Of a stretch of 64,000 nt of DNA, positions 8,682 through 16,794 are shown one piece after another (the stretch's first letter is position 1; the number at the start of each line of letters is the position of its first letter). The notes beneath the pieces are model-generated. The model saw only the letters and a program-made list of their open reading frames with translations. It ran no database searches and was not told where the DNA came from. This DNA is from Candidatus Gastranaerophilales bacterium. GTDB taxonomy: Bacteria > Cyanobacteriota > Vampirovibrionia > Gastranaerophilales > Gastranaerophilaceae. Location: NCBI GenBank assembly GCA_944323155.1, contig CALURL010000011.1, positions 1 through 64,000 on the forward strand. The letters are read 5' to 3'. The translations under genes and the position numbers were made by a program.

Positions 8682-10322
8682 TTAATATTTTTTTAATAAG
8701 GGATTTGTTGCAACCTGCTCTGAAATATATTCATATTCTTCATTGAGAATTTTATTTAATTCAGGAATATATTTGTCTAAATTATTATTAAGCATATAAT
8801 TAGCAACCTTTAAATATAATGCCTGAACTTCATTGGTTTGATATACTTTTGGAATAAATTCTCCGTCTTTTTGGGTAAACATTGAGCGATGTATTAAATC
8901 TAAAGCCTTTAAGAATAATTTTTCTTCTTCATTTGCCTTGCGCAAATTTATAGTTTCTTTCATTTTATTTGCAAATATCGCAATCGTGCTGAAATAAGTT
9001 GAAGCCATTATATCTGATTCTAACAGATGACAATCAGCAAATTTAGTAACAATTCTGCTTGAATTTTCATCTTGAATTACAACATTTGTATATTTATTTA
9101 CCAGATTATCAAAATTCAGATTTTCAGCTGTTATACCTTTTTGCTGCGCCCAGGCTGTAATTTTTAACTTTAATTTTTCTGGAATTTGATTGACTGTTAT
9201 AAAAGTATTGTTTTCTTGTTTAACTTTTTTCCAGGCATATTCCATATTTTTAGAAAAAGATTTTCTTGCCCATTCATTTGCAGCCCAAAATTGTTTCATT
9301 GCGGATAATTTTGGTTTGGAGATTCCCAAAGGATTTTCAAGTTCTTTTGGTGTAAAATCTTTAAATCCTTTCTCTTTCATAAATTTACTCATGGCTGTTT
9401 TAATTCTGTCTGCTCCAAAAACATTCCACGCTTTTTTTGCAACTCTTGATATGATTTCTGCTTGTTCAGGATTTTCGCGATAAAATTCTTTTTGACGTTC
9501 TGACATTTGGAGAAGTCTTTCAGGATTTTCTCGATAGAATTTTAAAAGTGCCTGTGAGATGTGCTCTTTTTGTTCTTTTGACATTGGCCCGCGTTTTATA
9601 TAAACAGGTTCACCATCAGCTTTTTGTGCACGTCTATCAAGCGATTCTAAACGTTTTGCTGTCATCTCTTTTGTCAGGCGTTCATTATATTCTGGATCGG
9701 ATAATTTTAGGACATGACCGTATTCACGCTCTACAGTCGGAATATTGAATTTTTTTATTGTGTAATATAAATCTTTTCCATTTGTATATTTTTTCAAATC
9801 ATTAAGAGAAAAGCCTTCTCCCCAGTATAGTTTTAAAAGCTGCAAAGATAAATCTTCATCTTTGTCAAAGAATTCTAATTCGCCGTTTTTAAAACTTTCA
9901 AATATCGTACCTTTTGAAAAATCGACTTCGTTATCTGATAGGACATCTTTAAATTCCGGGAATTTTTTCTTTACTTCTGCAATCGAAAAACAATCTTTAA
10001 GGCTTGAGTAGAATTTTTTGTGAATACTGATTAATGTTTCTTTTGCTTTATTGCCTTCTTCCAAAATCATTCCTGCCCATTCTCTAATGTGAGGCGGGTA
10101 TATGTTTGGTTTCTTTTCAGCTAGAATATCTAATCTTTCTATTGTTTTAGCCAGATCAATACTATATCCGCCGTTAAAACTTACAAGATATTGCTGCGTG
10201 CTGGGCAAGGCTGTATGATAATTATTAGATATTTCATTGTTAGTTGCTGATTTTCTGTTGGTTGTGCTGTGAGTATAGTACGCTCTTTTTGTATTAATAG
10301 GGGTAATATTGTATATTTTCAT
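8682..10322 (-). CDS. 546-residue unknown protein with FYRENPE repeats
   Basis: Function unknown. The start at 10322 (MKIYNITPIN) is chosen because GGAGAAC sits just upstream; the longer frame would read through the fabZ terminator. Near residue 50 is the motif VSFNGG, resembling N-terminal motifs of other unknowns in this window. Residues about 235-305 are basic and contain two 18-residue repeats (KFYRENPERLLQMS..., EFYRENPEQAEIIS...) preceded by SKEQKEHISQAL. This resembles NUMOD3-type helical DNA-binding modules of homing endonucleases, but no nuclease motif is visible. It lies between fabZ and lpxA, interrupting the usual lpxD-lpxC-fabZ-lpxA order. Confidence 0.7.
   Translation of the reverse strand: MKIYNITPINTKRAYYTHSTTNRKSATNNEISNNYHTALPSTQQYLVSFNGGYSIDLAKTIERLDILAEKKPNIYPPHIREWAGMILEEGNKAKETLISIHKKFYSSLKDCFSIAEVKKKFPEFKDVLSDNEVDFSKGTIFESFKNGELEFFDKDEDLSLQLLKLYWGEGFSLNDLKKYTNGKDLYYTIKKFNIPTVEREYGHVLKLSDPEYNERLTKEMTAKRLESLDRRAQKADGEPVYIKRGPMSKEQKEHISQALLKFYRENPERLLQMSERQKEFYRENPEQAEIISRVAKKAWNVFGADRIKTAMSKFMKEKGFKDFTPKELENPLGISKPKLSAMKQFWAANEWARKSFSKNMEYAWKKVKQENNTFITVNQIPEKLKLKITAWAQQKGITAENLNFDNLVNKYTNVVIQDENSSRIVTKFADCHLLESDIMASTYFSTIAIFANKMKETINLRKANEEEKLFLKALDLIHRSMFTQKDGEFIPKVYQTNEVQALYLKVANYMLNNNLDKYIPELNKILNEEYEYISEQVATNPLLKKY
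9467..9574 (-). repeat. 54-bp intragenic tandem repeat (two units)
   Basis: CAGGATTTTC occurs at 9467 and again at 9521, each followed by nearly the same bases. The 54-bp period equals 18 codons and encodes the FYRENPE units of the 546-residue protein. Confidence 0.6.
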
Positions 10323-10371
10323 AAAATTAAGTTCTCCAGAATATATAAAAAGTGTAAAAATATTTTTTGCT

Positions 10372-10401
10372 AAAAAGACCGGAAAATATGCCGGTCTTTT
10401 T
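10372..10401 (-). terminator. Terminator after fabZ
   Basis: Arms AAAAAGACCGG and CCGGTCTTTTT; on the minus strand the stem ends in a T-run. It separates fabZ from the 546-residue gene. Confidence 0.8.
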
Positions 10402-10423
10402 AACATTTATTTATATTTAAAAG

Positions 10424-10876
10424 TTATTTTAGTGCAAAAGTCATATCTGCTTCTACACAAACTTTTCCGTCAACTTTTCCAACGCCATGTGCCTTACATA
10501 CAGGACCTTTCACCTTTGTAAGTTCTACTTCCATTTCAAATTTATCACCAGGTCTTACGATATTTTTGAAACGAACACCGTCAACTCCTGCATATAAAGT
10601 TAATTTCCCTTCAAATTCCGGCATTGTCATCAAAATTGGAGCAGAACATTGTGCCATAGCTTCAAGCTGCAAAACTCCGGGCATAATCGGGTTTCCCGGA
10701 AAATGTCCCTGGAAAAATTGTTCATTCATTGTTAAATTTTTATATCCTTTTGCATATTTGCCCGGAACACATTCTGTGATTCTATCTACAAGCAAAAACG
10801 GATAACGGTGCGGTATCATTTCCATAATCTGCATTGTGTCAAATTGCAAAACTTCTTGTTTTGTTTCTTCTGTCAT
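10424..10876 (-). CDS. fabZ: 3-hydroxyacyl-ACP dehydratase FabZ
   Basis: Dehydrates 3-hydroxyacyl-ACP in fatty acid elongation and competes with LpxA/LpxD for hydroxyacyl-ACP. It has 150 residues with a hot-dog fold. HRYPFLLVDRI carries the first active-site element, and GHFPGNPIMPGVLQLEAMAQ the catalytic histidine and glutamate. The Shine-Dalgarno AAGGAGT precedes the ATG and it follows lpxC by 11 bp, so it is co-transcribed. Placement among lpx genes is the classical arrangement linking membrane lipid and lipid A supply. Confidence 0.96.
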   Translation of the reverse strand: MTEETKQEVLQFDTMQIMEMIPHRYPFLLVDRITECVPGKYAKGYKNLTMNEQFFQGHFPGNPIMPGVLQLEAMAQCSAPILMTMPEFEGKLTLYAGVDGVRFKNIVRPGDKFEMEVELTKVKGPVCKAHGVGKVDGKVCVEADMTFALK

Positions 10877-10887
10877 AACTGTACTCC

Positions 10888-11709
10888 TTATTTACATTCA
10901 ATTAATTTATCTTTCAATATTTTTGCGGTTTTAACATGAACTGCATGTCCTGCTTCTTTTGCCAAAATCTGGCATTTCAAATTAAGCGGATTTACACCTG
11001 TTAGATAAAAATCTCCGATTAAGTCGAGAATTTTATGTTTAACAGGTTCCAAATCAGAACGTAACTCTGATGTGAAACCGCCGTCATCCAAAAATCCTAA
11101 TGTATTTTCTACATTTACACCGCGTGCAAAACCAAGCATCTGAAACTTTTTCAGGTCTCTATAAAATCCGAAAGTTCTTGCTTCTATAATTTCTTCGCTG
11201 TTTTTGTTATTATAAGCAGCCCAGCGTCGTGTCATAGCCGGATGATCATAGTTAACAGCGTACGAAATATACAATTCTTTATCCGGTAAAACCACAAGGC
11301 TTGTTTTTCCGTTCAGATAATAAACAGGCTCTGATACGGTATAATATTTAGGTTTTGTAAATATATGTTTTTCAATACCTGCTTTTTTCAAAAGTTCAAC
11401 CCATTGTTTTGAACTTCCGTCAAGAGCCGGAACCTCTTCTTCTGACATGTGAATATCAATTGAATCTATTCCGCAAAAAGCAAGTGCTGCTGTTATATGT
11501 TCTGTAAGTATTGCTTTGGATTTTTTGTTTCCTATAACAACGCAATGATCAGTTGACAAAACATTATCTACGCAAGCCTCAAACGGCTCGTTGCCTTTCA
11601 CAAAATATCGAATCTTGCCTGATTTGGACGGTATAAATTTCATTGTGCAGGGTTTGTTTTTCATTAAACCGTTGCCTGAAATTTCTGTTTCTTTAAGAAT
11701 TGTGGTCAT
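10888..11709 (-). CDS. lpxC: UDP-3-O-acyl-GlcNAc deacetylase LpxC
   Basis: Zinc deacetylase and committed step of lipid A synthesis. In 273 residues it keeps the zinc ligands: His in [10 protein letters not shown], and His/Asp in [17 protein letters not shown] and the later AGHAV also fit LpxC. It is shorter than the 300-residue enterobacterial form. The start overlaps the lpxD tail by 17 bp, giving translational coupling. The product acts in the cytoplasm between LpxA and LpxD. Confidence 0.93.
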   Translation of the reverse strand: MTTILKETEISGNGLMKNKPCTMKFIPSKSGKIRYFVKGNEPFEACVDNVLSTDHCVVIGNKKSKAILTEHITAALAFCGIDSIDIHMSEEEVPALDGSSKQWVELLKKAGIEKHIFTKPKYYTVSEPVYYLNGKTSLVVLPDKELYISYAVNYDHPAMTRRWAAYNNKNSEEIIEARTFGFYRDLKKFQMLGFARGVNVENTLGFLDDGGFTSELRSDLEPVKHKILDLIGDFYLTGVNPLNLKCQILAKEAGHAVHVKTAKILKDKLIECK

Positions 11710-12796
11710 GATTTATATTGTCCTCAAATTCTTTTAACAGCGGTTCGTATTTTCTGAATTTAGCAAAGATTTCTTGAGCGTCTTTCATTGTTTTCAACTG
11801 TTTGATGAAATCTTTTCTTGGAACAGCAGGAATACCAACTATAATTGATTTTTCAGGGAATGATTTTGTAACACCTGCTTTTGCTGTGATAATTGTATCA
11901 GCACCGATTTCAATGTGATCAGCAAGACCTGCTTGTCCAGCAATAACTACTCTATCGCCGATTACGCAGCTTCCTGCAATACCTACCTGTGATACGATTA
12001 AGCATCCTTTGCCGATACGGCAGTTGTGGCCTATCATAACAAGGTCGTCAATTTTGGTGTTATCACCGATTATTGTATTTTCGATTGTGCCGCGGTCAAT
12101 TGCTGTATTAGCACCAATTTCTACGTTATTGCCGATTACAACAGAACCGATTGAAGGTATTTTAAAGATAACATGTTTTGCGTTTGCTTCTTTAATTTCC
12201 CCTTCTTTTCTTGCCTGTTCTATGTTGTCAGGATTTTCTGTAACAAAGCTGAATCCATCTGCTCCAAGAGAAACTCCGTGATGAAGAATTACATCATCTC
12301 CGACTTGAACTCTGTCGCCGATATTTACGCCGGGATGGAACAAACAATTTTGGCCGATTTTTGCACCGCCGCCAATGTAGGTGTTGGCTAAAATCTTTGT
12401 ATTATCACCGATTACTGCATCATGTGAGATTACAACATTTGGGCCTATTTGAACATTTTCGCCTAGTTTAGCTGTTTCATGAACAGTTGCTGTTGGATGA
12501 ATGCCTTTGTTAACTTCTGGCGGAGTATAGAATAAGTTCAGCAATTTCATCATAGCAAGTCTAGGTCTTTCCACTTCAATTGTTGTAATACTGTCAAGGT
12601 TTACACCAAGAGGAACTAGAGCTGCTTTGGCTTTTGATTTTGAAAGGTTTGCAATTTCTTCTTCGCCAAGTGCAAGTGCAAGAGTGTTTTCATCAGAAAG
12701 CAGTGGCGGTGCTATTTGAGAGATTTTTACATCTTCAACTTTTGTGAGCATACCACCGACAATTTGTGTAATTTCTTCTACTGTGAAGCTTTTCAT
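11693..12796 (-). CDS. lpxD: UDP-3-O-acylglucosamine N-acyltransferase LpxD
   Basis: Adds the second hydroxyacyl chain (N-linked) to the lipid A precursor. Its 367 residues comprise an N-terminal uridine-binding domain (1-95), a left-handed beta-helix with hexapeptide repeats (about 100-310) containing the catalytic His in [13 protein letters not shown], and a helical tail. The Shine-Dalgarno AAGGAG lies in the end of the upstream GIY-YIG-like gene, which overlaps it by 4 bp. Distinguished from LpxA by the N-terminal domain and length. Confidence 0.95.
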   Translation of the reverse strand: MKSFTVEEITQIVGGMLTKVEDVKISQIAPPLLSDENTLALALGEEEIANLSKSKAKAALVPLGVNLDSITTIEVERPRLAMMKLLNLFYTPPEVNKGIHPTATVHETAKLGENVQIGPNVVISHDAVIGDNTKILANTYIGGGAKIGQNCLFHPGVNIGDRVQVGDDVILHHGVSLGADGFSFVTENPDNIEQARKEGEIKEANAKHVIFKIPSIGSVVIGNNVEIGANTAIDRGTIENTIIGDNTKIDDLVMIGHNCRIGKGCLIVSQVGIAGSCVIGDRVVIAGQAGLADHIEIGADTIITAKAGVTKSFPEKSIIVGIPAVPRKDFIKQLKTMKDAQEIFAKFRKYEPLLKEFEDNINHDHNS

Positions 12797-13146
12797 ATAT
12801 TTTCTCCTTTTTTAGATTTTATTTGTTCTTTATCATGAAGCTTGCCTTCGTCATTCCAGATTTTTAAGATTTTTTCATGTAAATCTGACAAGTCAGGGTT
12901 ATCTGATTTTATCAATTGAAGTAAATCTTCTTTTGGTAACTGTTCAAGCTCATTTTTTCTGATAATTGCATCTGAAAATTCTTCAAATCTCTCATAATAT
13001 GCAAGTTTATTTGTTGGATATTCATCTTTATAGATATCATTAGTTTTATTTTTTAGCTCATGCATGTGCATTAAAAGATTAGATGTTTCTCCGATTATCA
13101 GATTATTTTCCGGTTTGTCAAAGAGTATGTAGACATATTCACTCAT
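12793..13146 (-). CDS. Degenerate GIY-YIG-domain protein
   Basis: A 117-residue protein with the GIY-YIG fold pattern: YVYIL at 4-8, IIGETSN at 17-23, and [24 protein letters not shown] at about 46-69, as in URI-type proteins. The second Tyr of YIG is Ile and the expected arginine after it is absent ([10 protein letters not shown]), so nuclease activity is doubtful. It sits 6 bp after the heptose nucleotidyltransferase and overlaps lpxD by 4 bp, so it is firmly embedded in the LPS operon. It could be a structural or RNA/DNA-binding relic; no function is assigned. Confidence 0.7.
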   Translation of the reverse strand: MSEYVYILFDKPENNLIIGETSNLLMHMHELKNKTNDIYKDEYPTNKLAYYERFEEFSDAIIRKNELEQLPKEDLLQLIKSDNPDLSDLHEKILKIWNDEGKLHDKEQIKSKKGENI

Positions 13147-13152
13147 GAAGAT

Positions 13153-13617
13153 TTATCCCTCCTTCATTTTTTCAATAGTGTTTGTAGTGGATTTACCTTC
13201 GACAAATTTAATAAATTCTACTCTTGTCCCATTTTTTTTCATAATATCTGCTTCAGGCAGAGTTTCCATTGTATAATCTGCACCTTTTGTATAAACATCA
13301 GGTTTCATTTTATCTAAGAGATCACGAGGACTATCTTCATCAAATAATACCACATAATCTACATATCTCAAAGCGCTTAACACTTCTGCTCTGTCATTTT
13401 CGTTATTTATTGGACGTTTTGACCCTTTTATTGAGCGGACAGATTTGTCAGAATTTAGCAATACTATGCAGTAATCTCCGAAAGATTTAGTTTGCTGCAG
13501 GTATCTAACATGACCTACATGAAGGATATCAAAGCAGCCATTTGTTGCAACAACTGTTTTGCCTTCATTATGGATTCTGTCTATCAAATCTCGTAAATCT
13601 TCTCTTTTTACTAACAT
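13153..13617 (-). CDS. rfaE2: Heptose 1-phosphate nucleotidyltransferase (RfaE domain II type)
   Basis: Activates D-glycero-beta-D-manno-heptose 1-phosphate with a nucleotide for LPS inner core or heptose-containing surface sugars. The 154 residues equal only the C-terminal half of E. coli HldE. The nucleotidyltransferase motif HVGH is at 33-36 (NGCFDILHVGHVRYL), with NSDKSVRSIKG and the C-terminal VEGKSTTNTIEKM. The kinase half must be encoded elsewhere. It is the first gene of the lpxD-lpxC-fabZ operon, with GAGG as a Shine-Dalgarno. Confidence 0.9.
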   Translation of the reverse strand: MLVKREDLRDLIDRIHNEGKTVVATNGCFDILHVGHVRYLQQTKSFGDYCIVLLNSDKSVRSIKGSKRPINNENDRAEVLSALRYVDYVVLFDEDSPRDLLDKMKPDVYTKGADYTMETLPEADIMKKNGTRVEFIKFVEGKSTTNTIEKMKEG

Positions 13618-13710
13618 TTATCCTCTATAAGTACACTACCCTTATTATAATTTTATCAAAAACACATGTGAAAGTTGTAGAGTTTTAACAAAAAGTAATA
13701 TAAAAAGTAA

Positions 13711-13731
13711 ATCCGCATAATATATGCGGAT
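13711..13731 (-). terminator. Hairpin terminator overlapping a stop codon
   Basis: Arms ATCCGCATA and TATGCGGAT with a three-nt loop; on the minus strand it overlaps the stop of the 70-residue gene and leads into a T-rich stretch. Confidence 0.55.
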
Positions 13732-13943
13732 TATACTATCTGGTTCAAAATTTTTCCAACAACATCTCCGAGTTTGTATTTTGATATATTTTGAGTTTTT
13801 GAAGTTATTGCTTTATAGTATTTTTCGGCTTGTTCTACAGCAATATCATTTCTAATATCATCAAAACGTGTCGGAATATATTGACTTACTTGTACAAAAT
13901 TTTTGGTTTTAGAATATTCTTGCCTTAATTGACTTAACTTCAT
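13731..13943 (-). CDS. Small unknown protein (70 aa)
   Basis: No family recognised. The start is supported by AAAGGAAG upstream, and a hairpin terminator overlaps its stop. The sequence is soluble and mostly helical (RQEYSKTKNF, DIAVEQAEKYYKAI). It carries no signal peptide and lies in a run of small minus-strand genes between the LPS operon and asd. The C-terminal LGDVVGKILNQIV is weakly like FlgM tails (GKVDEIAKKIL style), but the match is too weak to name it. Confidence 0.55.
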   Translation of the reverse strand: MKLSQLRQEYSKTKNFVQVSQYIPTRFDDIRNDIAVEQAEKYYKAITSKTQNISKYKLGDVVGKILNQIV

Positions 13944-14041
13944 ATTTTTAAACTTCCTTTATCTATGTAAAGAAAGAGTTATGAATATAAAAATTGCCAT
14001 AATATTAACTTTTATTAATAGAAAAAGTTTATATTATTTTT

Positions 14042-14194
14042 TTAAGCAATCTGTAATGTCTCATCAAGAAAATCTGATGTAAGTCTTGGTAAATCAATAT
14101 CTGATTTTAATTTTTGTTCTTCTGATTTTTTTGATTTTTCTTTCGCAAGTTCATGTTTGCATTCTTCAATTTTTTTCATAATAATATCCCCCAT
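14042..14194 (-). CDS. Small unknown peptide (50 aa), Lys/Glu-rich
   Basis: An open frame of 50 codons begins at the ATG at 14194 behind GGGGAAAAAT. A second in-frame ATG at 14179 sits behind GGGGGAT, so either could be used (50 or 45 residues). The N-terminal two thirds are charged and helical (KKIEECKHELAKEKS), then SDIDLPRLTSDFLDETLQIA. It accounts for most of the 337-bp gap between its neighbours. Small size and lack of homologues I know of keep confidence moderate. Confidence 0.45.
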   Translation of the reverse strand: MGDIIMKKIEECKHELAKEKSKKSEEQKLKSDIDLPRLTSDFLDETLQIA

Positions 14195-14280
14195 ATTTTT
14201 CCCCGTATATATTTATAAAAAATTTTATAGAGGAAAAATTGACTAATTAACTATAAAATATTAAGAATTGTAAATGTATA

Positions 14281-14553
14281 TTAACCAAAAAATTCAACTA
14301 TTTTTCCACCTAAAACACGTGAGTCTTCTCTTGCTTTGAGTGCATTTGGGGCAATATAACATTCATTATTAATATATGAAGGAACATTATGTTCTTTCAT
14401 AACTTTTTTCACCAACCTTTTGGGAATTGAAGCGGTATTTAAATTTGCAACACGTGTAAGTTCTGAATGTAAAATATTTTTACATGGTTTTTGCAAAACA
14501 ATTTTTTTTGTTGCGGGGCTGTGAGGTAATATTGTCAATTTTGAAATATTCAT
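14281..14553 (-). CDS. Small unknown protein (90 aa)
   Basis: No family recognised. It begins behind CAGGAGACAGA. The N-terminus is basic (KLTILPHSPATKKIVLQKP) with two cysteines (Cys24 and one near 66); no clear signal peptide or membrane segment. It is likely a lineage-specific protein, in the same small-gene run as the 70- and 50-residue neighbours. Confidence 0.5.
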   Translation of the reverse strand: MNISKLTILPHSPATKKIVLQKPCKNILHSELTRVANLNTASIPKRLVKKVMKEHNVPSYINNECYIAPNALKAREDSRVLGGKIVEFFG

Positions 14554-14614
14554 TCTGTCTCCTGTAAAAAAATATATAAAGATAATAATTTATCTTTATA
14601 TATATATATTATAT

Positions 14615-15631
14615 CTAAAATAAATCCATTTCAAGTACTTTTTGGCAGATTCTGACAGTATTAAGCGCCGCGCCTATTCTGAGGTTATCAGCAACGCACC
14701 AGAGTGAAATACCATTGTTAAACGCCAAATTTTTTCTTATACGTCCGACAAACACAGGATTTACGCCAGAGGCATCGTATGTTGTAGGGTATTCATAATT
14801 TTGCGGACTATCTATAACTTTTATACCGAATGAATTTTTTAAGATTTCTCTTACTTCTTCCGGGGTAATTTCTTCTTCAAATTCAATATCAACTGCTTCT
14901 GAATGTCCGTTATAAACAGGTACTCTCGCGGCTGTACATGATATTGGCAAATCTTCTGGAAGATGAAGAATTTTTCGAGTTTCATTCACGACTTTCATTT
15001 CTTCTTTTGTGTAGCCATTATCCAAGAATACGTCAATTTGTGGAATTACGTTAAATGCTATCGGTTTTTTGAAGCATTTATTGTCAAAAGTCTCGCCGGC
15101 AAGACGTGCTTTTGTGTTCTCTGTTAATTCGTTTATTGCAGCAAGTCCTGCACCAGAAACCGCCTGATATGTTGATACAATAAGACGTTTCATTTTAACT
15201 TTGTCAATTAAAGGTTTCAAAACGAGCATAAGCTGGGAAGTTGAACAGTTCGGATTTGCGATAATACCTTTGTGCTTTTTCAAATCTTCATCATTAACAT
15301 AAGCAATAACTAAAGGAACATCATCTTCCATTCTAAAAGCTGATGAGTTATCAATTAGAACACCGCCTCTTTTTACAATTTCCGGAGCAAACAGTTTTGA
15401 TGTTGCTGCGCCTGCTGAAGCAAGAACAATATTAACATTGTCAAAACTTTCAGGTTTTGCTTCTTCTACGATGTAGGTTTTTCCCTGGAAATCAATTTTT
15501 TTACCTGCGCTTTTGGCACTTGACAGGAACTTTATTTCGTTAAATTCAATTCCTAACTCGTCAACGATTTTTGTAATTTCTCTTCCGACAACCCCTGTTG
15601 CTCCTAAAATTGCGATGTTTGCTTTTCTCAT
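14615..15631 (-). CDS. asd: Aspartate-semialdehyde dehydrogenase
   Basis: NADPH-dependent reduction of aspartyl phosphate to the semialdehyde, the branch point to lysine/diaminopimelate, threonine and methionine. It has 338 residues with the N-terminal GATGVVGREI nucleotide motif, the active-site Cys in NPNCSTSQL (near 129), and NGHSEAVDIEF supplying the catalytic His region. It follows dapB by 14 bp on the same strand (AAGGAAAAGGG Shine-Dalgarno), forming a dapB-asd operon for diaminopimelate. Confidence 0.95.
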   Translation of the reverse strand: MRKANIAILGATGVVGREITKIVDELGIEFNEIKFLSSAKSAGKKIDFQGKTYIVEEAKPESFDNVNIVLASAGAATSKLFAPEIVKRGGVLIDNSSAFRMEDDVPLVIAYVNDEDLKKHKGIIANPNCSTSQLMLVLKPLIDKVKMKRLIVSTYQAVSGAGLAAINELTENTKARLAGETFDNKCFKKPIAFNVIPQIDVFLDNGYTKEEMKVVNETRKILHLPEDLPISCTAARVPVYNGHSEAVDIEFEEEITPEEVREILKNSFGIKVIDSPQNYEYPTTYDASGVNPVFVGRIRKNLAFNNGISLWCVADNLRIGAALNTVRICQKVLEMDLF

Positions 15632-15645
15632 TTTAACCCTTTTCC

Positions 15646-16395
15646 TTACATTATATTATCTAAACCGTATACGAAATCATTATTTTTTGCAACATGTTTT
15701 ACTGCAAGCAAAACTCCTTGCATGTAACATTTTCTATCCATTGAATCATGTCTTATTGTCATAATCTGACCTGATGAACCGAAAATAACTTCTTGAGAGG
15801 CAATGTAGCCTGGCATTCTAACTGAATGTATATGAATATTAGAATATGAATTTCCACCTCTGGCACCTTTTATGGTTTCGGTTTCCGGACAGTTATTTTT
15901 TGTGAAATTTTCTTTAACTTCAGCCATCATTGCCGCTGTTTTTATGGAAGTTCCTGATGGAGCGTCTTTTTTCTGGTTGTGGTGAAGTTCAATAATTTCT
16001 GCATTATCAAAATATTTTGCGGCCTGACGGGCAAACATCATCATTAAAACTGCTCCTGTTGAAAAGTTTGGCGCAATTAGGCAGCCTGTATTTTTTTCTT
16101 TTGAAAGTTTTTTTAGATATTCTATTTCTTCGTCTTTAAGCCCTGTTGTCCCGATAACTATTTTTATTCCGTTGTTTAAGCAGTATTTTGCGTTTTCAAA
16201 GATAGATTTCGGCTGGGTAAAATCAATTACAATATCAATTGATGCTGCTTTAGAAGCTTCTTCAATTGTATGGTACATATCTTCTCCTGCAATATCAATT
16301 TGTGCAGTTAATTCTGTTTCAGGGCATTCTGTAACAGCCTGAACAACTTCTTTCCCCATTTTCCCTAAAGCCCCGCATACAGCAACTTTTATCAT
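15646..16395 (-). CDS. dapB: 4-hydroxy-tetrahydrodipicolinate reductase
   Basis: Reduces the DapA product in diaminopimelate/lysine synthesis. It has 249 residues: the N-terminal Rossmann motif GALGKMGKEV, GTTGL, the active-site ELHHNQKKDAPSGTS with the paired histidines near 132, and HSVRMPGYIASQEV for tetramer contacts. Shine-Dalgarno ATAAGGAGAG. First gene of the dapB-asd pair, divergent from the PC4-like gene. Confidence 0.95.
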   Translation of the reverse strand: MIKVAVCGALGKMGKEVVQAVTECPETELTAQIDIAGEDMYHTIEEASKAASIDIVIDFTQPKSIFENAKYCLNNGIKIVIGTTGLKDEEIEYLKKLSKEKNTGCLIAPNFSTGAVLMMMFARQAAKYFDNAEIIELHHNQKKDAPSGTSIKTAAMMAEVKENFTKNNCPETETIKGARGGNSYSNIHIHSVRMPGYIASQEVIFGSSGQIMTIRHDSMDRKCYMQGVLLAVKHVAKNNDFVYGLDNIM

Positions 16396-16467
16396 AATTC
16401 TCTCCTTATGCTTTCAAAAATAAATTTTCTACAACTCATTTTATCAAAAAAATATTTTCTATGCTAT

Positions 16468-16473
16468 TATAAT
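16468..16473 (+). promoter_or_regulatory. -10 element for PC4-like gene
   Basis: TATAAT 28 nt before the ATG, with ATAAGGAGAG as Shine-Dalgarno between. No clear -35 was seen. Confidence 0.5.
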
Positions 16474-16501
16474 ATGGTAATTAAGTAATAAGGAGAGAAA
16501 A

Positions 16502-16738
16502 ATGGCAGACGCTAAGATTTTGGCTACAATTGAAAGAAGTGAGACTGAACAGTTACAAATTTCTATCAGTGAATACAAGGGCAGAAGTTATTTGAATATG
16601 AGAATATTTTATACTACAGATGATGGTGCAACATGGCTTCCTACAAAAAAAGGCGTAACTTTTACTCCTGAACAATTAGACTTGTTAGAAGAAGCTATTC
16701 AAGATGCCCGTAAAGAGTTTATGGCAGAAGAAGCTTAG
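16502..16738 (+). CDS. PC4/Sub1-like single-stranded DNA-binding protein
   Basis: A 78-residue protein matching the transcriptional coactivator p15 (PC4) fold: beta strands QLQISISEYKGRSYLNMRIFY, then TTDDGATWLPTKKGVTFTPEQLDLLEEAI. Family members bind single-stranded DNA or RNA as dimers and can influence transcription or repair. The neighbour downstream is the replication-restart helicase priA, 56 bp away on the same strand, which makes a link to ssDNA metabolism attractive but unproven. Confidence 0.8.
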   Translation: MADAKILATIERSETEQLQISISEYKGRSYLNMRIFYTTDDGATWLPTKKGVTFTPEQLDLLEEAIQDARKEFMAEEA

Positions 16739-16794
16739 TATTTTGAAGAGTGAAAACGCGGCGGGTGAAGTAGAAATAGATTTGAGGCAGATTT

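Noticed and set aside
9467-9574. 54-bp direct repeat considered as CRISPR or mobile repeat
   Set aside because: It is two in-frame 18-codon units inside a coding sequence. No spacer-repeat array or cas gene exists in the window.
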